Assembly (NCBI GenBank): GCA_945881885.1
Contig: CAMCVI010000001.1
Location: 124,001 to 188,000, forward strand
DNA: 64,000 bases
Direction: 5' to 3'
DNA from: Chryseobacterium gleum
GTDB lineage: Bacteria; Bacteroidota; Bacteroidia; Flavobacteriales; Flavobacteriaceae
The notes below the pieces were generated by a model that was given only the letters and a program-made list of their open reading frames with translations, had not been told where the DNA came from and ran no database searches. A program made the translations under genes and the position numbers. The first letter of the stretch is position 1, and every line of letters starts with the position of its first letter. This document shows positions 42,930 through 54,075 of this stretch, in pieces.

Positions 42930-43445
42930 TTATTTTTTAAAGAGTTTCAAATATTTTTTGCAACTAACTAATAAGTTATAATAATAATGATTTGTGGCAC
43001 TGTAAGGATTTTTAAATTGTCCACTAAACGATGATTCTATTAATTTATCATTTCTAAAATAGAATAATTTTTCACTTACTACTGTTTGAATATTGTAATC
43101 AAAACTATCAGTTTTATTGTCGTATTTAAATGCCTTTTCCTGTCCATAAACAAAAATTAAGGAGTTATTTTGAATATAGTATTCATAAATGCTTATGTAG
43201 TTTGAAAATCCTACCCACTCAATAATTTTAACTACTTGACCGTTTTTAATATATGCTGTAACTTCCACTCCATTATCTGTATCATGTTTCAACCATTTTT
43301 CGTTGTCAAGCACCTTTTTTGTGTAAGTTGAGTCCTTATTTATTAGTTCAACTACTTTATTAATAGCCTTAATTTCTTCTTCAGTTTGTCCGAAAAAAAA
43401 GGTCGTTGATAATAAAAAAGTAAGAATGAAAATATATTTTCGCAT
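42930..43445 (-). CDS. Hypothetical secreted protein
   Basis: 171 aa; signal peptide MRKYIFILTFLLSTTFFFGQ. Confidence 0.55.
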   Translation of the reverse strand: MRKYIFILTFLLSTTFFFGQTEEEIKAINKVVELINKDSTYTKKVLDNEKWLKHDTDNGVEVTAYIKNGQVVKIIEWVGFSNYISIYEYYIQNNSLIFVYGQEKAFKYDNKTDSFDYNIQTVVSEKLFYFRNDKLIESSFSGQFKNPYSATNHYYYNLLVSCKKYLKLFKK

Positions 43446-43479
43446 TGTCTAAATTTATTTTTCTCTTATACCCAATCTT

Positions 43480-43531
43480 GTCATGCTGAAAGCATCTCTT
43501 ATAAACCTCATTGAGACGCTTTCAGCGTGAC
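43480..43531. repeat. Dispersed hairpin element GTCATGCTGAAAGCATCTC...GAGACGCTTTCAGCGTGAC
   Basis: 19-nt arms complementary with two wobble positions; half-copy at 50989-51007. Confidence 0.85.
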
Positions 43532-43594
43532 AAACTTTGTGGTCGATTTATTTATCTTGATGACGCAATTTACATCCTCAATATTTTATTATTT

Positions 43595-43617
43595 TTGGTA
43601 TCACATTTTGTGATACC
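43595..43617. promoter_or_regulatory. Perfect palindrome TGGTATCACA-TTT-TGTGATACCA, possible operator
   Basis: 10-bp arms, 3-nt centre, no following T tract on either strand. Confidence 0.45.
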
Positions 43618-43651
43618 ATAATTTCTAAAATCACAAATTGTAACCTTAAAA

Positions 43652-44593
43652 CTATAATGTATCTTCTATTTTATATCGTTCTTCGTTGCTTTTGGTGCGT
43701 AAAATAATTTCTCCTAAAAAACCGGCTAAAAATAATTGTGTTCCAATAATCATAGTAGTTAAGGCGATATAAAATTCGGGTCTGTTCGTAATTAAACGTG
43801 CTGTTTTATGGATGAAAAGCTTATCGACTCCTAAATATACTGTTAGAATAAATCCAATAAAAAACATTAAACTTCCTAGCAATCCGAAGAAATGCATAGG
43901 ACGTTTGCCGAATTTTGAAATGAACCAAATGGTAATTAAATCTAAAAATCCGTTTACAAATCTATCGATACCAAATTTCGAACTTCCATATTTTCTGGCT
44001 TGATGAATAACAACTTTTTCACCAATTTTTGAAAATCCAGCATTTTTAGCTAAAACAGGAATGTAACGATGCATTTCACCTAAAACTTCGATATTTTTAA
44101 TTACTATGTTTTTGTAAGCTTTTAAACCACAATTGAAATCGTTAAGTTGTACACCTGAAATTTTTCTTGCAGCCCAATTGAATAATTTTGAGGGAATATT
44201 TTTAAAAACTACAGAATCGTAGCGTTTTTTCTTCCAACCAGAAATTAAATCAAATCCTTGATTTTGAACTAAATCATACAATTCTGGAATTTCATCTGGA
44301 CTATCTTGTAAATCGGCATCCATAGTAATAATTACATCGCCTAAAGCTTTTGCAAAACCAGCATGTAGCGCTTGACTTTTGCCATAATTGCGCAAAAATT
44401 TAATTCCTTTGATGTTGGAATTGGTTTTTTGTAAGTCTAAAATAGTTTGCCAAGACCCGTCCGTGCTACCGTCATCTATAAACAATACTTCATAAGAAAA
44501 GTTATGACTCGTCATAACTTTCTCAATCCATTTTGATAATTCTGGTAACGATTCTTGTTCGTTTAATAAGGGAATTATTAATGATAAATTCAT
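43652..44593 (-). CDS. Glycosyltransferase family 2 (DPM1/undecaprenyl-phosphate glycosyltransferase-like)
   Basis: 313 aa; LNEQESLPEL, FIDDGSTDGSW, DADLQDSPDEI; two C-terminal TMs. Confidence 0.92.
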   Translation of the reverse strand: MNLSLIIPLLNEQESLPELSKWIEKVMTSHNFSYEVLFIDDGSTDGSWQTILDLQKTNSNIKGIKFLRNYGKSQALHAGFAKALGDVIITMDADLQDSPDEIPELYDLVQNQGFDLISGWKKKRYDSVVFKNIPSKLFNWAARKISGVQLNDFNCGLKAYKNIVIKNIEVLGEMHRYIPVLAKNAGFSKIGEKVVIHQARKYGSSKFGIDRFVNGFLDLITIWFISKFGKRPMHFFGLLGSLMFFIGFILTVYLGVDKLFIHKTARLITNRPEFYIALTTMIIGTQLFLAGFLGEIILRTKSNEERYKIEDTL

Positions 44594-45127
44594 TTATTCG
44601 TTTAATGGGTTTGTTTTACTTTTCATTATTGCCGCAAGAATTAATCCGAATATTGCCGCACCTAATAGTGAAAATCCATATCCTTTGGTTAATCCACCAA
44701 TTGTAAATTGAGGATTATCTTTCATTTCTTTAATAGTTTCTTTAATTACTTCAGTAGGAACATTCCATTTTTGTAATTGTTCTGCTTGATATGTAATTAA
44801 ATTTTCTGTAATCAAATCTCTTGCTTCAGTATCTATAACATTAAAAAGTAAAATACTGAATAATGTTGAAATTGTTATTCCTATAACGGCAGCATAAAAA
44901 TATCCTGTAAAAGCTTCTTTAAAAGGCATTTTTCCAGATAGATCTTTTTTTAATTCAATTAATTGATAAATTCCAATTGCTAAATATAATAATATCAAAC
45001 CAAAGCCTAACCAAGGATTAATAAATAATTTTATATCAATAAGATAAAAAGTTAGTGACATTAACACAGAAATAGCACCAGTTATAACTCCAAATTTAAT
45101 TCCGTTTTTTTTAATAGCTTCGTTCAT
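44594..45127 (-). CDS. DUF4199-like membrane protein
   Basis: 177 aa; four TMs; directly upstream of GT2. Confidence 0.75.
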   Translation of the reverse strand: MNEAIKKNGIKFGVITGAISVLMSLTFYLIDIKLFINPWLGFGLILLYLAIGIYQLIELKKDLSGKMPFKEAFTGYFYAAVIGITISTLFSILLFNVIDTEARDLITENLITYQAEQLQKWNVPTEVIKETIKEMKDNPQFTIGGLTKGYGFSLLGAAIFGLILAAIMKSKTNPLNE

Positions 45128-45181
45128 AATTTATAAGATTTAGGTTTTTTTTATTTATTAGTATCTATTTTTAAAAATTTG

Positions 45182-45865
45182 TTACACTGCTTTTTGTACT
45201 ACTTCATATACTTTTCCGTCTTCAAACTTTAATGTTTTTGATGGATATTTCAATAATAAGGCATAGTCGTGTGTAGCAATTACTACCGTTTTTCCGTTGG
45301 CATTAATATTTCTTAAAACTTCCATAATTTCTATACTCGTTTGAGGATCTAAATTACCGGACGGTTCGTCGGCTAAAATTAATTCAGGATCATTTAGTAA
45401 GGCTCTTGCAATGGCGACACGTTGTTGTTCTCCTCCAGATAATTGATGTGGCATTTTAGAAGCAAAATTAGCCATACCTACTTTTTCCAAAACTTCCTGA
45501 ATTTGTTCGTCCATTTCAGGTTTATCTTTCCAACCAGTTGCTTTTAAAACAAACAATAAATTTTCTTTTATGCTTCTGTCAGATAATAATTTAAAATCCT
45601 GAAACACAATTCCAATTTTTCTTCTCAAAAAAGGAATGTCTTTTTCTTTTAAGGTATTTAAATTATAATCTACAATTGTTCCTTCGCCCTCTTTTAAAGG
45701 TAAATCGGCGTAAAGCACTTTCATTAAACTGCTTTTTCCAGAACCTGTTTTTCCAATAAAATATAAAAATTCACCTTTCTGAACTTCTAAATTAATATCA
45801 GATACTATTAAATTGTTTTCTTGGTATATAGAAACGTTTTTTAAGGATAAAATCGTTTGACTCAT
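45182..45865 (-). CDS. FtsE-like ABC ATP-binding protein
   Basis: Walker [57 protein letters not shown] start at 45865 preferred. Confidence 0.88.
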   Translation of the reverse strand: MSQTILSLKNVSIYQENNLIVSDINLEVQKGEFLYFIGKTGSGKSSLMKVLYADLPLKEGEGTIVDYNLNTLKEKDIPFLRRKIGIVFQDFKLLSDRSIKENLLFVLKATGWKDKPEMDEQIQEVLEKVGMANFASKMPHQLSGGEQQRVAIARALLNDPELILADEPSGNLDPQTSIEIMEVLRNINANGKTVVIATHDYALLLKYPSKTLKFEDGKVYEVVQKAV

Positions 45866-45959
45866 AATGATATAATTTATTTTGTAAAAATATAAACATT
45901 TCACCGCTAAACAAAATTATTCAACTAAATTATTACGATTACAATATTTAAGATAATTT

Positions 45960-45993
45960 TTGCGTTTATAATCATATCCTTTTGATATATTTG
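45960..45993 (+). promoter_or_regulatory. Bacteroidota-type promoter TTG-N23-TATATTTG
   Basis: TTG at 45960-45962, TATATTTG at 45986-45993, ATG at 46015. Confidence 0.5.
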
Positions 45994-46014
45994 GGACTTA
46001 AAACGAATTCAATT

Positions 46015-49000
46015 ATGAACGGTATCAAAACGCTTTTTTTAGCATTACTTTTTGTTTCGCAAATCATTATGGCTCAGCAATCTGCCATTTATTTAAATCA
46101 AAATCCAGAATACCATAAAGCTATTCAATTATATAAAGAAAAGCAGTTTCAAGCGGCACAAATTTTATTTGAAAGAGTAAAAAATCCAGCTCAATCTGAA
46201 GAAATTATTTCTGATTGTGATTATTTTATTGCCAATTGCGCTATAAAAACCAATCAACAAGATGCGGATGCTTTAATGGAATCATTTATAGAAAATCACC
46301 CTACCAGTACGAAAAGAAATTTGGCTTATTTTGAAGTTGCTCAATATTATTTTGCAGAAGGAAATTATACGCAATCTTTAAAATGGTACGATAATATTTA
46401 TGAACCTGAATTAGCTGTTTCGGATATGGAAAAGGCTAATTTTCAAAGAGGTTATGCAAATTTTTCGATTAAAAAGAATAAAGACGCTTCTAATTATTTG
46501 AATAAAGTACTTCAGTCTGTAGAATATGGAAATCAGGCCAAATATTATTTAGGATATTTAGCCTACGAGGGCGATAATTATAAATTAGCCAATGAGTTAT
46601 TCGGTCAAGTTGAAAATCAAGATAAGTACAAAGAAAAAATGGGGTACTTTCAAGCAGACATGAATTTCAAATTGGGAAATTTTCAAAAAGCAATTGATTT
46701 AGGCGAGCCACAATTGAAAAAATCTTCGGCTATTGAAAAAAGTGAGTTATCTAAAATTATAGGTGAAAGTTATTTTAATTTAAAACAATACGATAAAGCA
46801 ATTCCTTATTTACAAGCATATAAAGGAAAAAACGGCAAATGGAATCATACTGATTTTTACCAATTAGGATATGCTTTTTACCAACAAAAAAATTATGAAA
46901 GCGCCATTTTACAATTCAATAAAATTATTGAAGGAAATGATTTTTTAGCACAAAACGCGTATTATCATTTAGCAGAAAGTTATCTAAATACCGACAAAAA
47001 ACAACAAGCTTTAAATGCTTTTAAAACCGCTTCGGAAATGGATTTTGATGCTAAAATTCAAGAAGATGCCGCTTTAAATTATACAAAACTGAGTTATGAA
47101 ATAGGGAATCCTTACGTTTCAACGCCAGAAATTCTAAAATCTTTTATGGATAAATATCCAACGAATCCAAACAATCCCGAATTGAAAAGTTTATTGATAA
47201 ATTCATTCATCACCTCCAAAAATTATACAGAAGCTTTAATTTTATTAGAGAAAAATAAAGCGCCTGAAAATAAATTGGCTTATCAAAAAGTTGCATTTTA
47301 CAGGGGTTTGGAAGTGTATACAGATGGCAAGTATCAAGATGCCTATGTGTTATTTAAAAAATCATTAACTGAAAATAAAGATGCGAAAATTTTTGCTCGT
47401 GCTACTTTTTGGAAAGCAGAATGCGAATATAGTTTAGACCAATTTTCAGAAGCTGTTTTAACTTACAAACAATTTTTAAATGCTGCGATAGCTTCTGAAA
47501 CTCCTGAAAGCAAAACGGCCAATTATAATTTAGCATACGCTTATTTTAAAATTAAAGAATACGAAAATGCCATTCCACAATTTAATGCCTTTATTTCAGT
47601 AAGCAAAGATGATAAAGTTCGTCTTACAGATGCCTATTTACGTATGGCGGATTGCAATTACATTTCCTCAAAATATTGGCCAGCCATTGAAGCTTATAAC
47701 AAAGCCATTGAGCTAAAAAGTGTAGATTCGGATTATGCAGCATTTCAAAAAGGAATGAGCTATGGATTTGTAAACAAAAATGAAAAGAAAATTGAAGATT
47801 TAAACAAGTTTGTAACCAACTACAAAACATCGCAATTCATGGATGATGCGTTATACGAATTGGCCAATACTTATACAGTTGAAGAACAAAATGATAAAGC
47901 CATTGCTGCATTTGATGTTTTAATAAATCAACATAAAAACAGTGCATACATAGCAAAATCAATTTTAAAGCAAGGTTTAATTTTTTATAATACAGATAAA
48001 GATGATGCTGCCATAATAAAGTTTAAAAAAGTTGTGGCAGAATTTCCAAATTCGGCAGAATCATTAGAAGCTGTTTCTACGGCAAAAAGTATTTACAAAG
48101 CAAATGGCAACATTCCGGAATACGCTGCTTGGGTAAAAACCCTTTCTTTTGTTGAAGTTTCCGATGCAGAATTAGATAACGACATGTACGAATCGGCAGA
48201 AAAAAAATATTTAACAAATAATGCCAAACAAGCCGTTTCTGGATTTACAAGTTATTTGGTGCAGTTTCCTAACGGATTGCACGCTTTAAAAGTCCATTTT
48301 TACCTGGCTCAATTGTATTTTGCAGATGCACTAGAAAAAAATGCAATTTCTCATTATGAGTATGTAATTGCGCAAGCCAGAAACGAATTTACAGAACAAG
48401 CTTTGGTTCGATTAGCTGAAATTTATTTGAAAGATAATAATTGTGACTTAGCGATTGAAGTTTTAATCCAATTAGAATCAGCTGCGGAATATCCGCAAAA
48501 CACCACTTTTGCTCAAGCCAACTTAATGAAGTGTTACTATGAAAAACAAGATTTTACAAAATCTGAATTGTATTCAGATAAGGTTTTGAATAATCAAAAA
48601 ATTGATGATAATATTAAAAGTGATGCACAAATAATTGTAGCACGTTCAGCAATAAAAACCAATAACGACGCAAAAGCAAAAGAAGCTTACGCCAAATTAC
48701 AAAAAATAGCAAAAGGCGAATTGGCTGCAGAAGCATTGTATTATGAGGCTTATTTTAAAAACAAGGAAGGAAAATTTGATGCTTCAAACAAAGCCGTTGA
48801 AAAATATTCAAGTACGTATTCGGGATATAAATATTTTGGTGCGAAAAGTTTACTGGTAATGGCAAAAAACTATTACGGACTTAAAGACAGTTTTCAAGCC
48901 ACTGAAATTTTACAAAGTATAATCGATAATTTTTCTGAATTCCCAGATGTAGTTTCAGAATGTCAATCCGAATTAGAAACTATAAAAGCCGAAGAAGCGA

Positions 49001-49026
49001 AGACGAATTCGTCAGTTACGAAGTAA
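46015..49026 (+). CDS. Large tetratricopeptide-repeat protein
   Basis: Signal peptide MNGIKTLFLALLFVSQIIMAQ; many TPR-like helices; start at 46015 fits the promoter and signal peptide. Confidence 0.85.
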   Translation: MNGIKTLFLALLFVSQIIMAQQSAIYLNQNPEYHKAIQLYKEKQFQAAQILFERVKNPAQSEEIISDCDYFIANCAIKTNQQDADALMESFIENHPTSTKRNLAYFEVAQYYFAEGNYTQSLKWYDNIYEPELAVSDMEKANFQRGYANFSIKKNKDASNYLNKVLQSVEYGNQAKYYLGYLAYEGDNYKLANELFGQVENQDKYKEKMGYFQADMNFKLGNFQKAIDLGEPQLKKSSAIEKSELSKIIGESYFNLKQYDKAIPYLQAYKGKNGKWNHTDFYQLGYAFYQQKNYESAILQFNKIIEGNDFLAQNAYYHLAESYLNTDKKQQALNAFKTASEMDFDAKIQEDAALNYTKLSYEIGNPYVSTPEILKSFMDKYPTNPNNPELKSLLINSFITSKNYTEALILLEKNKAPENKLAYQKVAFYRGLEVYTDGKYQDAYVLFKKSLTENKDAKIFARATFWKAECEYSLDQFSEAVLTYKQFLNAAIASETPESKTANYNLAYAYFKIKEYENAIPQFNAFISVSKDDKVRLTDAYLRMADCNYISSKYWPAIEAYNKAIELKSVDSDYAAFQKGMSYGFVNKNEKKIEDLNKFVTNYKTSQFMDDALYELANTYTVEEQNDKAIAAFDVLINQHKNSAYIAKSILKQGLIFYNTDKDDAAIIKFKKVVAEFPNSAESLEAVSTAKSIYKANGNIPEYAAWVKTLSFVEVSDAELDNDMYESAEKKYLTNNAKQAVSGFTSYLVQFPNGLHALKVHFYLAQLYFADALEKNAISHYEYVIAQARNEFTEQALVRLAEIYLKDNNCDLAIEVLIQLESAAEYPQNTTFAQANLMKCYYEKQDFTKSELYSDKVLNNQKIDDNIKSDAQIIVARSAIKTNNDAKAKEAYAKLQKIAKGELAAEALYYEAYFKNKEGKFDASNKAVEKYSSTYSGYKYFGAKSLLVMAKNYYGLKDSFQATEILQSIIDNFSEFPDVVSECQSELETIKAEEAKTNSSVTK

Positions 49027-49062
49027 GTGTTAAGTAAAAAAGTAAAAAGGCAAAAGTAAAAA
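49027..49062. repeat. Heptameric array GTGTTAA GTAAAAA (a) GTAAAAA GGCAAAA GTAAAAA
   Basis: Five 7-mers with one inserted A, immediately after the TPR gene stop codon. Confidence 0.6.
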
Positions 49063-49130
49063 GAACCAAAACATTGCGAACCTTGCGAAAACCTTAGTGT
49101 AGTGTCTTTGCGGTTAAAATAAAAACATAT

Positions 49131-50927
49131 ATGAAATCGAAGATTCACGAACACCAAAAAAACAAGACAAATTGCGTGAGTAAAAAGTTAATTTTTAGTA
49201 TCATCGTCATTTCAACATTTCAAGTTGGTTTTTCTCAAAAGAAAGATGAAAACATTGGAAGTGAAGTGGTAAATATCGTTAAACCATACACACCAACCAT
49301 TTCTGATGCCTTTAAAATAAAACAAACACCTGCAGTAGAACAAGAAATAGTAGAACCAAAAATTCCTATAAAATTCCAAATTTTTTCATTTCCAATGGCT
49401 TCAACATTTATTCCTTCTAAAGGAAAAGCGGCCGAAGTGGATAAAGAAATTTTGGAAAAAGGTTTTTCTAACTATGTTTCTTTAGGCGCCGGAAATTATG
49501 GAACAGCAAATGCTGAAGTATTTTTAACGCACCAACTAAGCAAAACTGATTATGTAGGTGGGTTGTTACAACATTTATCTTCTCAAGGTGGTATTGGTGG
49601 CGTAATTTTAGACAATAATTTTTATACAAATGCATTGGACGCCACTTACGGAAGTAGGAATAGAAAGTTAAGTTGGAATGCCGATTTAGGAATTAAAAAC
49701 CAAGGCATCAATTGGTACGGTTTACCAAAAAATTCATTTTTTGATGAATCAGTGGTGAATAATATTGATGAAAAACAAGTCTATAATACAATTGCATTTG
49801 GTGGAAAAATGACGGCAAATGATAGTTTTTTTAAGCAAGTATCTTTACAATTTAAACGTTTTTCAGATACTTTTAGCTCGGCTGAAAACAGGTTTTTTGT
49901 CAAACCAAATTTTGATTTTGAAGTAGCTGATCACAAAGTAAAAACTGATTTTGTTGTAGATTATGTAGGTGGAAATTTTGAAAGAAGATTAATGGCAATG
50001 AATTCGGCGTATAATTATTCTTCATTGAATTTAGGTTTTAGTCCAAGTATTTTATACCAACAAGATGATTTGTCAGTCGAAATTGGTGCTAAAGTTTTCT
50101 ATGCGAAGTCTAAAATTGATTTACAAGATGAAAACAAAATATTCTTTTATCCAAAAGTTAAAGCGTCTTACAAATTAGTAGGTGATATTTTATTGGCCTA
50201 CGCTGGTGCAGAAGGAAATTTGCAGCAAAATTCGTATGCGGATTTCGTAGATGAAAACCCGTTTGTGTCGCCAACATTATTTATTTCTCCAACTAATAAT
50301 AAATATGATTTATTTTTTGGATTGAAAGGAAAATTAGCCAATGCAGTAGCATTTAATTTAAAAACTTCTTATCTAAATCAAGAAAACAGAGCGCTTTTTG
50401 CAGCAAATTATTTTGACGTTTTATCAACAAACACAAATGGATATGCTTTCGGCAATTCATTTAATGTAGTTTACGACGATTTAAAAACCTGGAGTGTTTT
50501 TGGAGAATTAAAAGCAGATTTCACCAAAAATATTGCTTTTGGAATTAACGGAACATTTAATACGTATACTACAACAACTCAAAATGAAGCTTGGAATTTA
50601 CCAAAACTTCAAATTTCGAGTTTTATTGATTTTGAAATAAATGAAAAATGGTATGCAGGTGCCAAACTATTTTTTGTTGGAGATCGACAGGATATTGATA
50701 GTTTCCTAAATGAATCTATGTTTTCCTCTTTTAATTCAGGCATAAAAACGTTAGTATTAGAAAGTTATTTTGATTTGAATGCACATGTGGGCTATAAATT
50801 CAGTAAAAGATTAAATTTCTTTTTAAAAGGAAATAATTTAGCCAATCAGCAATATAACCGTTGGGCAAATTTTCCAGTACAAAGTTTGCAAATTTTAGGC
50901 GGTGCGAGTTATAAATTTGATTTTTAG
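49131..50927 (+). CDS. TonB-dependent receptor-like outer-membrane barrel without a plug
   Basis: 598 aa; C-terminal barrel ending LQILGGASYKFDF. Confidence 0.7.
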   Translation: MKSKIHEHQKNKTNCVSKKLIFSIIVISTFQVGFSQKKDENIGSEVVNIVKPYTPTISDAFKIKQTPAVEQEIVEPKIPIKFQIFSFPMASTFIPSKGKAAEVDKEILEKGFSNYVSLGAGNYGTANAEVFLTHQLSKTDYVGGLLQHLSSQGGIGGVILDNNFYTNALDATYGSRNRKLSWNADLGIKNQGINWYGLPKNSFFDESVVNNIDEKQVYNTIAFGGKMTANDSFFKQVSLQFKRFSDTFSSAENRFFVKPNFDFEVADHKVKTDFVVDYVGGNFERRLMAMNSAYNYSSLNLGFSPSILYQQDDLSVEIGAKVFYAKSKIDLQDENKIFFYPKVKASYKLVGDILLAYAGAEGNLQQNSYADFVDENPFVSPTLFISPTNNKYDLFFGLKGKLANAVAFNLKTSYLNQENRALFAANYFDVLSTNTNGYAFGNSFNVVYDDLKTWSVFGELKADFTKNIAFGINGTFNTYTTTTQNEAWNLPKLQISSFIDFEINEKWYAGAKLFFVGDRQDIDSFLNESMFSSFNSGIKTLVLESYFDLNAHVGYKFSKRLNFFLKGNNLANQQYNRWANFPVQSLQILGGASYKFDF

Positions 50928-50932
50928 TTATT

Positions 50933-50968
50933 GGTACACAGATTTTTCGGATTGAACGGATTTACACA
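50933..50968 (+). repeat. Post-stop 9-nt-periodic element copy
   Basis: GGTACACAGATTTTTCGGATTGAACGGATTTACACA; inverted related copy at 51347-51383. Confidence 0.75.
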
Positions 50969-51021
50969 AAGTTTTTCCTTAGTCTTTGTCATGCTGTAAG
51001 CATCTCAAAAATTATTATTTT

Positions 51022-51348
51022 ATGAAAAATTATTTTAAAATCATCGTATTATTTGTTTCAGTATTTGTATTGATTGGAAGTGATGGTTATCAAAGTGTTG
51101 AAGGTTTAGTAATTGATTCTGAAACTAATAAACCAATTGAAAATGTAGTAATTAAAGAATTAGAAGATTATAGTTATGAAAACAAATCTGATGAGAATGG
51201 ATATTTTGAAATTAGTCAAATTAAAGGATTTGTATTTGGTGAAAAAGAATTGACTTTAATCCTTTCAAAAGAAAATTACCTTTCAGACACAATAACATTT
51301 ATTAATAATGAACAAAAACTTATTAAGTTAGAAAAAATAAAAAAGTAA
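51022..51348 (+). CDS. Secreted carboxypeptidase-regulatory-like domain protein
   Basis: SVEGLVIDSETNKPIENVVIKELEDYSYENKSDENGYFEI; TTG start at 50986 lies inside a repeat, ATG 51022 begins the signal peptide. Confidence 0.65.
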   Translation: MKNYFKIIVLFVSVFVLIGSDGYQSVEGLVIDSETNKPIENVVIKELEDYSYENKSDENGYFEISQIKGFVFGEKELTLILSKENYLSDTITFINNEQKLIKLEKIKK

Positions 51349-51392
51349 ATCTATAAAAATCTGTCAAATCAGCGTACCCAATAATTTTATCA

Positions 51393-51845
51393 ATGCCAAA
51401 CTTCAAGCAAAAAATACTTTCACGTTACCAACTATTACTTCAAGATAAGACAGATATTTATCAAGATTTAATTCTTTCTTTAACTGAAGATGCGCAAAAT
51501 GATGCCAAATCTTCGGCAGGTGACAAGCACGAAACTACGTTATCAAAATTACATATCGAACAAGAAAAAATTGCCAACAAACTTAAAGAAGCATTAGAAC
51601 AACAATTCATTTTATCTAAATTAGATGTCACGCAGGTTTCCAATAATGTAGTGTTAGGAAGTTTGGTAATAACGAATCATTTAACCATTTTTGTTTGCAC
51701 GGCTTTACCTAAAATAACAGTCGACAATCAAACTGTGTTTGCCATTTCTCCACAATCTCCTTTAGGAATGCAATTGATGCATAAAACTGTAAAAGCCGAA
51801 TTTTTAGTAAACAAGGTAAATTATAAAATTTTAGAAATTCTCTAA
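51393..51845 (+). CDS. GreA/GreB-like coiled-coil plus C-terminal domain protein
   Basis: 150 aa; N-terminal coiled coil ...DAKSSAGDKHETTLSKLHIEQEKIANKL, C-terminal ISPQSPLGMQLMHKTVKAEF. Confidence 0.55.
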   Translation: MPNFKQKILSRYQLLLQDKTDIYQDLILSLTEDAQNDAKSSAGDKHETTLSKLHIEQEKIANKLKEALEQQFILSKLDVTQVSNNVVLGSLVITNHLTIFVCTALPKITVDNQTVFAISPQSPLGMQLMHKTVKAEFLVNKVNYKILEIL

Positions 51846-52066
51846 GTTTTTACTTTTTTTTCTCTTTTTTATAAGAGTTTTAGAAAATGTTATATTTTTA
51901 AAAAAGCTCTTATTTTACGTTTTAAGACACTTTTAAATTTTTGACTATTTTTCGATTGGATTAAAAACACCAAAATAGCATTTTTGATGCTTTTTAGCGC
52001 ATTTCAGCTAAGATTTCAGAAATTAACAAATGTTGATAACTTAAGTTGTTTTGCACCTGTTTTGGC

Positions 52067-52097
52067 TTGGCTTTTTTTAATCCATTCGTTATATTTG
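52067..52097 (+). promoter_or_regulatory. Bacteroidota-type promoter TTG-N20-TATATTTG for gyrB
   Basis: TTG at 52067-52069, TATATTTG at 52090-52097, ATG at 52132. Confidence 0.55.
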
Positions 52098-52107
52098 TTT
52101 GTTATAA

Positions 52108-54075
<1,968 letters not shown>

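Noticed and set aside
50986-51021. TTG start of the CarboxypepD-like ORF (MSCCKHLKNYYF)
   Set aside because: Lies within the GTCATGCTG repeat; ATG 51022 begins a normal signal peptide.
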